DNA of 64,000 nucleotides, taken from positions 25,373,249 to 25,437,248 of the forward strand of contig OZ038423.1 of NCBI GenBank assembly GCA_964036155.1. The letters are read 5' to 3'. How positions within the stretch are numbered: position 1 is the first letter of the stretch; each line of letters begins with the position of its first letter. This document shows positions 35,345 to 48,500 of the stretch, piece by piece. A program made the position numbers and the translations under genes. This DNA is from Diploscapter coronatus (Eukaryota > Nematoda > Chromadorea > Rhabditida > Rhabditidae). The notes below the pieces were generated by a model that saw only the letters and a program-made list of their open reading frames with translations, made no database searches and was not told the DNA's origin.

Positions 35345-38300
35345 ATCAAATGAAACTCGAAGGCTGCGTTCGCGGCCGTTTCGTGACTGCTCACTTGCTT
35401 TCGGCTGGGGCACGTAGGCGTCACTCTGGCGCCTGCGGTTAGAATATTATCATTTCTTATCACTAATGACAAAGTGATAAATTTGAATTAAAAATGATCC
35501 ACAATTCTTATTTTCATAATTCGGACTAAAAATAATTAAAAACTGAGCTCTTATCACCCTTATCAGTGATAAGATCACTGCATATTCGTAATCAGCGTAA
35601 AATTCTGAGTGGAATGAATTTTATTTTGGCTCAAAACAATGAGCTTTGAAAAATTTATATTTTTGTGCAGGCGAGAAATTGGGTGTGGATAGAGTTTAAG
35701 AAGACCTTAGTTGTAGTTCTCTACTAGTAGCTCACACTGCACGAAATATTAGAAATCCTTTATTGACTAGCACTCGTTCAATACAGTAATACCAGGTACA
35801 AAGGTAGAGAACATTAGGGCGTGGGTAGAACTGAATGAACAAATTAACGACGAAAGGGGCGTATTTATAGGCGCGAGTTGCGCCTATGAAGTGACTCCGC
35901 CCTTTAAGGCTCGGGCAAACTAATTATAAGGTTGGTTCTAGAGATGGCTTTTCGGCAGAAATGGCGGTAATAAATATGATTCATCAAATAAAACAAGTCG
36001 GTGGCGATAAATTATACCGTATTTTGATGGTAAAGAAATTGCAAGTAGATTTTCTAGAATAGGAATAATGAAGTAGTAATCAGTGTCATTGAAGAGTTTT
36101 TAATCCAATGGATCTGGAGGAGCAATATACTGATCCGAATGTTGAATGACATCAAAGATCACAAAAATTTTTGACATTTCGATATATAATTGAAGTATCA
36201 ACGAAACAGTTTTTATTTAAAATTAGAAATTTCGCCTACGAAGTTTGCCTGTGAAACATTGAAATTTATGAAGACTTGTAATCATAAACAGTGCTTACGC
36301 ACGAAAGAGGCGTAACCATGTAATTTAGAAATGTAATCTCGAAAATTAGAAGAAATGAAACACACTAATAAGCAAACATTGCGAGCAATTCTATTTCTGA
36401 ATATTCACTAGTGTGGAGACAGTCGACATGGACAAGAAGTTCAAATGCAAAAGAGACAGTCTCTTTCAAGAAGATGCCAAGAATAACAACAAGTACAGGA
36501 ATGAGTTGAATGAGTGCATTTGGGAAGAAGCTCCTTTCAATAAATTCTCGAAGAATCAATGGTCAAACAAAATTGAATATCGCTACTGATTCTATAAATT
36601 TAATGTTAGATTTGTAAAATTAAAAAAAGTCAATGCTGCTTTCTAAAATCAGAAAATGGAATCATTGCTTTTCGTTACCCCATAATAATTCATGTCTATC
36701 TTCATTCATATCCTTCCGTGTGCCTCTCTAAAATTTATTTCCTGATATTCCTAATTATAAAAAAAAATCATCATTTATGATTTCATCCAAACTGAATGCC
36801 TAAATGCTTCAATCCTAATCATGCCACAAATTTGAATTAAAGTGGCTTCGCTTAATGGAATTCGATGTTTATCAACATAAATATGCCAAGTTTGACCAGA
36901 TTTGCTCTTCATCCTGACTCTGGTTCCATTAGGGATAATTCTGAGAACATCGCTTTGGAGTCGTCAGATTTATAATATTCAAATAATCAATAACGTCAAC
37001 ATGCTTGAAATGGATTAATTTTCTTATTGGTTTATTGGTTGACGATTTTCATATAATTATAGGGAGCAAGTGATATTCCCGTTGTGAGGACAAGGCTATA
37101 AAAGTGTTCTTTTTTCTCTAAATCCGATGAGCTAATCAAGCTTATAGCAAAAAACCGCATGAAAAACGGATCAGTGTAACCAAAGATATGAATTTTTGAA
37201 GGTGATATATTCGAAACTTATTTTTCTTGTAAAGACATTTGTTAGTTCTGCTTTGCTTGTTTCTGGAACATTCCAAAGTTTTCTGGGTTTTTATCGTTCT
37301 CAAAATGATAGGCCATGCCCAGTCTACGAATTGACCGCAAAAATCCATGTAACAAGTGTCAAATAGCTTTGTATTGTTATTTTAGCAAAAAAAAAGGTTT
37401 TTACAGCGCCGACCTGCGCCGGGCTGAAAAACGATGCATTTTTTTATCACAAAATAACAAGTAAAAGGTAGTCTTTCATATTCAGCTTGAAAAATGATGA
37501 GTGAGATCTGCAAGGCTCAAACAAACGATTTGAAAGTTTTGCTATACCTTTTGATCGGTTCAAATCAAGTTTTGGGGGCATGTTCCTGAAGCAAAAATGT
37601 GTCCTAAGCTCATATCTAGTAGTGGGAAAATAAAAATCGGGAAAAAAGTTTTGTAAATTTTCTAAAATTTTAGCGAAATTGCCTTCCTTGACTTTGACCT
37701 CACCGAGTGAGCGGGATTTGCACTCGTTGTTTATGATTGAAAATCTTCGAAATGTTACCATTCGAGTTTAGCTTTGATGATTTCTATGGTACCGCTCTTA
37801 TTGGAAAGCTGATCTTCTCATCACTCATGCATAATATCATGAAGACGATGGATTATTTATCCTGCTGAATGATCTCATATAAATGTATGAGAATTGATTG
37901 ATAGAACGATCATGGTAGAAGCATTTATAAGAATATCATTTACTTTCATTGATTATTCAAATAAATTTGTGAAGAAAAATATGATAAAATCAATGACAAC
38001 AACAAAATGGGAAAATCGATCACTGGGATGAAAACAATTGAATGATTGATAATGTGATAAGAAGAAGCGACGAGGTCCAGGATAAGATAAGTCATCTGAT
38101 TTGAGAAACCTGGACTGTGAAGGAGAAACAGAACGAGGAAGAAGTAGGGGGACTTCATCCAGTCAAGTCTGTCTGTCTGTGTCGTCAGATGAAGCAGCAG
38201 ACTCGACACAGATGAGTTCGCGCAAATACTAATCGGTTGGGCAGGTTGAACTGGGTGAAACTAACAACGAAATGCCAGGAGAGATAACGAGGATGTGAGA

Positions 38301-39596
38301 GAGGGAATTGAAAAGCCGAGCTGATTTCGGAACAAAAACAATCGACGAGCTGTCTTTTCATGTTAGATTCTAACACAAATGAATCAGATCAGGAAACATC
38401 AGAAAGTGAAAATGTAAAAAAGTAGGAAATGTTGTAGAATTTGTATAGAGAACCTGAGCCAAACAGGCAGTTTACGTGAATTTCAAGATGATTTGCATCT
38501 GCCTGTCAACTTCAACTCAATTTTCTCAGTTTCGTTTGCTGAGATTGGAAATGGATGAAATAACGAGGGTTTGTTCTACAAGTCAGAAGAGAATACCCAT
38601 AGAAACTCTAACATTTGAATGATCGACAATCTACCTAGAGGAATGACAATTTCTATATAACAGACAGCGTCGTCATTTAAGCAGGGGAGGAGGATAGGAA
38701 AGGTCTTTGCTGAAGCTGAATGACTTGGGTAAATCCATCAAAATATAGAAATATAAAATTTGATAAATAACGTTGAAATTATGAAAGAATGGGTCAGATG
38801 ATAGAAGTATAATTGCCAACAATGTCATCTACAACGTGAGTTTGCACAAAATTGAGAATTGAGAGAAGTTGAAGCTAGATTAACTGCACATTTCATATTC
38901 CATAGCATTTGACAGCAATTTTGAAATGAGAAGATGACGTGATGACGTGGTCTACAGTTAGGAATAGGCGAGGAGGAGAAAGGAGGGAAAAATAGTGTGA
39001 GAAAGAATGAGTGTCGCCATCTCGTCACCTCGTCATTCTAAGTCGTCCATTTTGATAATCTGTGCACAGAATAAAGAAGGAATAATATTTGGGATGGGGG
39101 GTTATTATTGAATATGTTGAAAGAATAATTTGGAATGTGCAAATCAATTATGAAGAAGAAAGAAACATCCTGATCAGTGAAATCGATGTTTTGAATTCAT
39201 TATTCAGAATGATGGCATCGAATTCTCAGTTTCCCTGTATTAACAGATAGGTGACACGCACACACAGACGGGTGTATTTGTCAACGGTTAGAGGAGTTAG
39301 ATGTAGGAAAAGCAGAGAAACGAGAAAAAGGCTCGCTGACAAATATAGCCGTTTCTGTCAGTCATTCGTTCATCTAAATACAAAGGATCGAATTTCCCTG
39401 ATCAGACATGTTCAGAAGAAATTAGCATATGGACAGTGCAATTTGTACAAGATTGATAAGATTAAGGGGAGACTGCGTAAACTTTCCCCCGAGGCTGGGC
39501 AGAGAAGAAAGGAGCAAAAATAGTGCATAGGAGGAAAGATGGCATTTTCGGAGGGGAAGTTTACGCAGTCAAATTGTTGGAGAGAAGGAGGATTGC
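35345..39596. other. Long spacer between the receptor and ZMIZ genes
   Basis: A 4.2-kb interval without a gene I can support. It has small GC-rich palindromes (ATAGGCGC...GCGCCTAT near 35868-35890) and a repeat-like block at about 37080-37810 with unrelated short open frames. A 51-codon ATG frame at 36427-36582 (+) is charged and unrecognised. The 3' untranslated region of ZMIZ probably covers the right end. Confidence 0.4.
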
Positions 39597-42500
39597 CTAT
39601 TGCACATGGGGGATGTCCGCATTGATGATCTCCAAGACATCAGCCCAGATGGCCGATGGGTCGTCCTGCAGCGCGCAATTAGTTCCTGTTGCTCCTGATG
39701 TCTGCGTCTCCGCACTCTGTCCTGTCTTCACTCCAGCTGCATTCCTCTCCACGTGCAGATCATCAAATCCCCCGTGCACATTTGGATCTCCGTCCATGTC
39801 TTTCAGATAGCGCACGAATTGCGAGTGGTCGAATGCCTGCAACATAGAAATCTCACTCAGAAAATGTCGGCATTCTGAGTTGTTGATATAGAACGGTGGG
39901 TCGGTCACTTGAATATACCGGTGGTAGGCAAGACAATTGCAAGACGGGGTAATATCGTGATCGTCGCTAACATAGGCGAGCCTCTAGCCCGGAAATTCCT
40001 GCTCCAATCAAAAACGCGAATGTGACCTCTTTTCTATTTGGAAGAAATAGTGAAATTTGCGAAAGCTATTTTTCTTCTTTTTAGTCGATTTTCATTATTC
40101 ATCTTTTCTCACCTGATCAAATTTGATGAGTTCGGACGCATCGAGGTTGTTGAGCGAAGTTACAGGGTCTGCTGCAGCAGATGCATTGCAAGTCCGACTC
40201 AGCTCAATGCCCTGCGCGATTCCCGAATGGGCGTGCGAACCGACCGAGGATGGGGTGTATGGAGCTGAACCTGAATGTAGTCAGCACATGGGGGAGGGGA
40301 GGGCAAGAGACAGACCATTCAAAGAGGCCTGCTCGATGCTGCCGTGGTTGGCGTGTGTCCCTCCATTAGGAGATGTGCTGCTTGTCGATGCCATTCCACT
40401 GCACTCAGTCAGCTGCACGGTGGTTGTCGTCGGCCCATTACTTGCGGCCGCCTGTCCTGGCGGAGAAGTCATCGCTCCATTTACATTCGGCTCGCAGTGA
40501 GTTGGCGGTTTTTGCGGACTGAAAATAGGCATATATGATATGGCATTGACTAAAGGGTGCAAACAAATTTTGGAAACATTTTCAAATTTAAGAGAACCCG
40601 TTATTTCATTCTGTAACATGAAATTTCGATTAATCTTGGATAGAGCTTGTCATGTAGGCTAAGAGTATTGAAACTTTGATGCACCCTGTAAATGACAGAA
40701 CCAAATAGTTCGAAGGAAAGAATGAACGAGAGCGGCGAAATAGTGAGAAAAGAAATATTTCGATATTTCGTCATTCCATCATAGTAATTGCTATTTGATA
40801 AGAATAAAGAATGAAAGACTGACCTAAAGTTGGCGTGCGGGCTGAGCATATTTGCAGGACTCTGTCCAAAGGGCAGTCCATTTGGCACAGACATGGGAAA
40901 GGGTGAATGGGGATCTGGAGAGGAGAAACTGCCTTCCTGCTTGACCATAACGCACTGCTCGCTTCGGATGCGCTTGATTGGAAACGAGGCTGCAATTCGT
41001 GATAGTCCAGATAAATGTCTCTGCCTCCCTCTCCGTCACTCACCTGCACTGCTGTCTTCGTATCCCCTCTTCCTCATTGCGATGTCCTGTTGCATCTGCA
41101 TCTGCTGCTGCATGCAGACAGCGTCTCGCACCTTCATCTGTCCTTGCATCTGCAGCATCTGGTTGCAGCCTCCGTTCTGCATATTCGGCATCATGACCAT
41201 TGGAGTTCTCGGTACATTGTTGTTGAGGTACTGTCCGCCAACAGGGCAATGTCCTGCCAGAATATCCAGATTCACCTGAAATGGTGTTTTCAACTGCTTC
41301 GAGTGACTATAACAGGGCTGTTGACAGTGAGGAGCGTTCGTTGAGCACAAAAGTGATACCAGCTATGTCTTTGCATACAAAGTGCATATCTTGCAAAATA
41401 CTCGTATTTGTTGCACTTTTAACCTTTTTCTTTAGATTTTGTACTATTTTCATAACCTAAATTTATGGCACTATCCCATTGTTCTATCATTCAACTTGCT
41501 ATTGCCTTTACTTGCCTAAGTACTGAATACTTGAGACTGGCTAGGTTATAAACATGTTTCCAAAAAGAAAAAAAAATAGGATTTCATTCTGACAATGTTC
41601 AGCTATCATTTTGTGCACAACGACAACACTCTTAACAGCAGTGCAATGTAGTCTTTTCTGCGCTACCAGCATCCTTGGTTGCAAATGAATTGACTCACCT
41701 CTAAGATAGTCGGCTGAATTTGTCGCGTCTCTGCCAGCAGACTGCCGACATACCAATCTACTTCCAAGTCGCCGATCGTGAAGGGGATTCTGCAATGCAG
41801 TTGTTCTGTCTAGTAGATAAGAAGGCGATCGACTTACGTGCAGCATGGACAGTGAACGAATTCGGCATCCTGGAAGGCGAGCAGAGCCATCTCCAATTCG
41901 AAGCAGAACACGGCAGAGCAGTCCTTGTGTCTGGCTGGAGTAGACAGACGACGAGCGGAGTTGGGAGAGCTAAGTGGAATGCGCAGAACTGGTTGACTGG
42001 AGCGACGACCAATTTCCATCACTGAAATGAGAAGAGGAATTACATCGGGCAGACGAGAATGGCTTACATCTATCCTTGCATTGCTTGATCCGCATGAAGG
42101 GCGGCACGTGGCTGTATGAATTGATGACCATTTGAATTGCCTGTGGCAGAGGCAGACGATTGACGAGTGTGAGGGAGAAGAAGTGATCCTGTACATGGAT
42201 GAACTATCAGGCAATGCAGAAGGCACACTTACACAGGCACAACTCGTCTGGAAGATCTGCATCTCGTTCTGCCCGATTCTGAGCAGATTCTTCACGAATA
42301 CAGCCCGGTTGAAGTCCTTCACTCCGCAATCCGTGTTGTTGATGAATAGCTGTAAAATCAGAATTTAAACTTATAATTTATAACCTATTCCCAAATCATC
42401 TACGTTGCATTAAGAACCAACCTTAATGCAGACTTCGTTGTTCGCGCAGGGCCACTTTGTGAGTGGCACTCTGCCCGCTGGCCCTCTGTCTTCCTTCGGT

Positions 42501-45500
42501 CTGTAGACACTGCGGGCCATAACATCGATGCATTCAGAGCTAAAACTGAGGAATTGAATTCGAAGTTTCGAAATGTCCGAAGATCAGAGGTATCCAGGTT
42601 AGTAAAAGTCTGTTCGGAATAATAACTCCACACAATTCACGTACCTCTGCAATTGCCGCATGACTTCTGGAGAGATGAGGAACTGCTGAGTGCAGGAGAC
42701 TTGTTCATGCGCCAATGAGAATGTGGTCAGAAGAGGCTGAAATTTTGGAATTTGACGATTTCTTGTGAACGGATCCTACTTGAATTGGGAATGGAATGAA
42801 GGGGACCTGCTGCAGCATGTAGTGATGTGCAGGGATGTGTGTAGAAGAGATGTGTGCCGAGCTGTATGGGTTGATGCATGTCGAGACTTGCTGTTGGATC
42901 ACTCCTTTGGCTGCTCCCATTTGACCGAACATAACTGGAGGCCCGGCACGAATCTGCCATGATCAAATTGGAATTGAAGTTTCGAATGAAATGAAAGACT
43001 AACCATTTGTGTTCCTGATTGCTGTTGCTGCAGAGCTTCTCCCATGGATGGTGGATACTGAATGAGTGGCTGAGTTGGTTGTCCAGGTGCACTGAAAATA
43101 TCCAAGATACTGATTTTTGCCCAGGTTGGATGGAAGACGGTGTTCTCACCTCGCAGTGCCACTAGTGCTTGCATACATCTGCTGCTGCTCGAATTGCCTC
43201 TGTCCTGTCTGCATTCCTCCAGCCACAGCCATTCCAGATATTTCCGTGTTCGTTCCGCCTCCATTCAGGCTGTTGCTACTGTTCTGTCGCCCTCTGCCTC
43301 GGCCCTGGAAGCAAAATTTATCACCTTGAATCAAAATAGAACCAAGCAGTGAAGTTCAGCTTATTTCAATGATTTTTACAAGACTTGAAAGATGCAGGAT
43401 TAAAACTGCGTCATCATTGCAAGCATCTGATAGACAATATTGTCATGTTTTGCATGTTAAATCTTCTCATTCTGAGCAGTAAGAATGAACACTTTCAAAT
43501 GTCAATCATTAAAAATGAAGGTAGGAGAATATTCTAGAAAATTTCGATTCTTCTATCAATTAACCCGATCCTTCTCTTCGAATCAATCAAAAGAGATGCG
43601 TTTCAGTATTCTTGTCAAAAAGTCCTCTATTGTTGATGCCTCACCTTTGCATTGCTGCCTGTAGTCTTGTTCTGCTGAGGACCTGCCTGAGTCGACTGTA
43701 TTATGCCAATTTGCTGTTGCTGTTGTTGTTGTTGCTGCTGCTGATAAGTCAATTGGTCCATAGACTGTGCCGAGTAGCTGCCAGGCCTCATCTGACTTCC
43801 ATCCATTGGATACATGTTTCCTACAATTTTGCTTTTGAAATTGAAGTGCAATTTTTCGTCTGATTTCCTCCTAGAAATCACAAATAATAAAATTGTGCAG
43901 CAAATGAAATTGGAAACTCCTTGACAGATATAGTTGTTGAATGTGCCTCACCATATGATTGCTGTTGCTGATGCATGATGTTGTAGTTGATGCCTGGCTG
44001 TTGATGGACGAATGAAGGGGAGGGCTGTTGCCCAGAGGAGCCGGCCATCGGGCCTGCCGATGACCACATTGTACCACTGAAATTCGACCAATTTGAAGAC
44101 GTAGAATTGATGAATGAAAATAATGAATGACGAAAGCAGATCAAGTCATTAACAATAATAGAAGCGCTATGCCTATCTCTCAATCAACCACCAACATTTT
44201 CTTCTCATTCAGCCATTCGTTCATTCCGCAATTCCCTTCGCTGCTCGTGCTCTGCCTGTTTTCTTCGTGAGAAATGGCAGTGAAAGATGGGCTACGAGCA
44301 CTTCTGTCCCAAAGAAATGAAGTGAGTATTTATGTCCTAAAAGTGAATACTTATTTCATTTTGTGGGGCAGAAGTACTCGCGTCTTAAAAATGCTGGTTG
44401 AATGCAGGCAAAGCCGCAGATAAAACTTGAAAAAGTGCAGAGCCGAGAAGGGAAGACCGAGAGTGAGAAGGAGCATCGCATAGAAGGAAGAAGGAAGGTG
44501 TTCTTCTTTTTGAAGGAGAAGAGAGGGGAGGAGAATCTGCAGTGCTGCAGAGCTGAACAGAGAGGGGAGGGAAGATGCAGCTCGCTGCCAGAAGCAAACA
44601 TAAAGAACCACATTGAAAATTGAACCTCAAATTTTGCAGGATCTCAGGCCTGCTACAGAAAGATGGAACGATATTTCGAGAAGGAATTGCTCTATATGGC
44701 ATGGGAGAGGCAATGAAAGGCAGTCAGACACATTTGCAAAGTGGCAGAATGAAATGATGATGAAGAAATTGAGATGTTCAGAGACAAAACACGTTGCACA
44801 CGAAATGCAGCAGGATTGAAAATAGTGAGTGTGAGAGATCCAAGTTTGGCGATTTGCCTCCAGCCTCACAAGGAACATAAACAGCGCGTTGATAACAAAT
44901 TCTGCTCAAACTTTATAAGTAAGGCGATTCGAGTACGCTGATTACAAATATCATGTTGAAAAGTGCCCACCGTGCAGATGTCAGGATATGGTTTCTATGT
45001 TTCCCTTTAATTCCTTTGCTGTGCAGCAAATAGCGAAATTGTCAAGTCATTTCACGATGTAAACTAATTTTACATTTGTAATGCTGCAAGGTAAGAAAGA
45101 AGCTAACTTTGATAGGGAATCCTGAAAAAGTGCACGGTGGGCACTTTTCAACATGATATTCGTTATCGGCGTACCCGAATTGGCTTACCCACCAATTTTG
45201 AGCAGAATCTGTGATTAACACAGTTTACGTTCCTTGTCAGCTTCTTGTTGTGCATCTCGTCAACTCGTCATGATGCTCCTCTTCCCTCTTCTTCTTCACT
45301 CTTCCTTTATTCCTGCTTTCTTGCTTCCTTGCCTTGTGCCCTGCGCCCTGTGCCCTATTTCTCTGCCTTCTCTCTTTCAAACCCCAGTCCAGACCTCTTC
45401 TCCATTCCCTGCCTTGCCTTTACTTCCCTATATGTCCTATCTTCTATTGCGTATGCCCTATGTGCTGCCTGTCTCTGTTATTCTCTACTCTCATCCTACT

Positions 45501-48500
45501 TTATTCCATTTTTCCATAGGAGAAAGAAGAGAAGGGAAGAGGCGGTGCGAACAATTGATTTCGACCAATAAATATGGAGGGTAAATGAACGAATGAAGGG
45601 GAAGGGGGAATTGGTAGCAGAAACGAGGAAACACTCGAGATTTGAGACTGGCAGATTGGAAGAGGAAGAGCAACACAGCAACGTTTCTGCCGATGACGTA
45701 GTTTGAAAGCAGCATGCAAAGTTGAAAAATTCTCTACACAAAGATGAGCGTTATGAGATGGAGTCAATTGTTGGCGTTAATTGAAAAATTGATAAGAAAC
45801 AGTTTGAGAGAATCTGTAAATGAGAGATGGAGAGGAAGAGAGAGGAACACAAACAGCAACAGCAACAATTCGCATTGCCTTTGCCTGTTTTAGAAAGAAG
45901 AATGGAGAAGTGAAAAGAGAAAACAAAACATAGATGCAAACTAGGTTTTATTTAGTAATATTGACGTGCAGGCATGCCAGTGACATCAGAAGAAGAGAAG
46001 CAGAACCGAAGGGGAAAATGTGAGATGGAATGATGAAGAACGCACAAACTGCACTGCAATCGTTTTTTCCTATCTGCCTAGCAACAAAACTGGCTGAGAC
46101 TGAGCACTGATGGCTTGCAGGCTGTGGTCACATGAAATGGAATAGAAATGGTAGAGATGAGAGACTACGAAAGGTATGGAGGAAGGTAGGAGCGGAGAAG
46201 CGGATGTGAATGAGAATGATACCATCACTTCTTGTGCAATCTTTAGATTTTTATCTATAAATCTATGTAAGAAAGTTATAAGCGTATTTAAAGACCCAGT
46301 GATTCAGAGATGGTGTATACGCTCTACTCCTTTCTATATGATGATGAATTTTTCACGATTTTGATGGTCAAAGTCTCGAACTTGAGAGTCGGAAAGGTTA
46401 GGTCTCGCTAAAATTTAAGATTTTCTATACATTTTCGAGAAGAAGCAATTTCTCAAAGTCAAAGGCTAGGAATATCTGTAAGAGTAAAGTTGGTATTTTT
46501 CGAGGACTCCAGCCAAAAATGAAGATGTTGATTATCAAAAGTGTGGTGGCAGAATAAATGAGTCACTGAAATGGACTGTCTCTGCTTGCTTCATAAACAG
46601 ATAACTTTGTAGTGAAGGAGAAAAATAGACCAAAAAGTCGGCTCTGCTTGTTTTCACGTGCACAGACACATAAGGAAATAAGGCTGAGACGGAGAATTAG
46701 AATGTGTGGGAAGAATGGAAAGAGAAGATATCGGAAAATACAGAGAAGGGCATAAACAAATGAGCTGGCTATGCAAAACCCACTAAAAGCAGACAGAGTG
46801 AAGTGACCGCTGTAGCGATTAGCAATGCAACAGTGCTTGCCTGGTTGCGCCTCCCTTTCTCACTGTGAGCAGAGATTTTTGAATAAAATTATCTTCCATT
46901 ATTTCGATAAATAAATTACGAAGGTGAGAGTGAAATGTAGCAGAACAGAGTAGAAGACAGAAAAAGAGAGGCATCACGTTTTGAGATGAGCTACTAAATT
47001 TAGAAAGACAAAAATAGTATTTAGCATCTCATCTCTCGTCTATTTGCCTATTTTTGCCACCGCTTCTCCTCTCCTCTTCTGCTTTCCACCACAATTCGAC
47101 GTCATTCACTCCTCTCCCTTCCTCTTCCCCCCATTTTCGGCATTCTGCTGTGCCGTTCTCTGCAGATGCATGTGTCTTCTCTTCACTCATCCTGACTGCA
47201 TAAATTCCTTCTCTTACGCTAAACTCGAAATAAACACCGCTGCAATATCAAATTCGACCAACAGCAGTGGGCAGTCAGTCAAACAGGCAATCAGAAGTCA
47301 CAAACAAGAGGGATTTTCAGAATTCTACAAGATTTCGGGTATTGCTTGTGAATTGCGGCTTCTTGTAAAAGCCGTACACACTATCAAAATAGGAATGAGG
47401 GTCGAGGATCGGTAGGCTAGGCTAACTTTTATCTAGAAATGCTTTGCACATGCTGTTCATAATTTTGAGGCCAAAATCACCCTACCTTTCTCTACCCTGT
47501 CCCTTGTATACAATAGTATAGGTTTGAAAAAAGTGTACGGCTTTTAAAAAAAAAGTCTGGATTGTAAAGGGCGATATATGAAAGTCAACACGTTCATAAC
47601 TGGACTAAACTTGTGTGAAATGAATGAAGATGGGATGACAACATATAAGGATAAAAGTGGAGGAAAGAATGAAGGAAGGAGGAGGAGGAGAATGATCAAA
47701 CGGATTGGAATGGAGAATAGATGTAAGGCTACCATTGCGGCTATGTGGCTGCCGAATGGATGAGTGAATTAGGTCGAAGAAGTGAGGAGCAGAAAGGAAA
47801 ACTTGAGGTTGAACTGGCAACGAGTAGACAAGAAGACTGTCAGACTGCCAAATGAAGAAGCTGCAATGTGTGTTTGGCAGAGGAATCGCCAAGTCATTCG
47901 AAATTATATGACTTGGCGCTGCGCCAGAAGAAATAGCTGAAAGAAGATGACTTTCTAGGGTTTTTATCACAAGCCTTTAGAAAATTTTCGCCGAATCAGA
48001 ATGAAGATAAATTCGCTTTTGCGAAAATGTTTGAATTTGAACCATCGAATTTACGAAGCCGTTAGACTGAGTGAATTAGAAGAACAATTAGAATGATTCG
48101 ATATCGAAGAAAATACAGAAGAATGTGCGATGACATGTGTCTGCGCAGAAATGAAGCGCTGGTTTGAAGCTGGAAGCTGAGAACTCAGAACTGAGTTGGA
48201 CTAACTGAAACGATATATAGCGGAAGAGAGAGGATGATTGCTGGAATGAATATTGTTGGGAGGTTTGAATGGGTGGATGAAAATAGAGACACAAACAGAA
48301 ACGGGAGAAGGGCAGCACATTACAAGTGAGTCACTGTAAATTGCCTGATGCCTGAGATAGGGCTTGGCTCTCTAGAGAATGACTGAGTGTGCTGTGCATA
48401 GCGAGACGAAGGGAGGATCGAATAAAGCGAAAAACAAAACAGAAAGGTAGCAGACTTGAAATCCTTCGTCCCTGTTTGAATGGTTGCATGCTTGCCTTTC

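Noticed and set aside
36365..36582. Hydrophobic 64-residue frame (-) and charged 51-codon ATG frame (+) on the same DNA
   Set aside because: They are antisense shadows of each other; neither has convincing splice partners or homology, so neither is called.
37447..37761. 104-residue frame on the - strand
   Set aside because: No family resemblance and it sits in repeat-like AT-rich DNA; no promoter or splice context.
39251..39523. 90-residue Lys/Arg-rich frame on the + strand
   Set aside because: Begins with GTG, has no ATG, and lies antisense to the probable ZMIZ 3' untranslated region.
45234..45584. Leu/Ser/Pro-rich frames in the ZMIZ intron
   Set aside because: Pyrimidine-rich low-complexity DNA next to a foldback element; mirror frames exist on the other strand.
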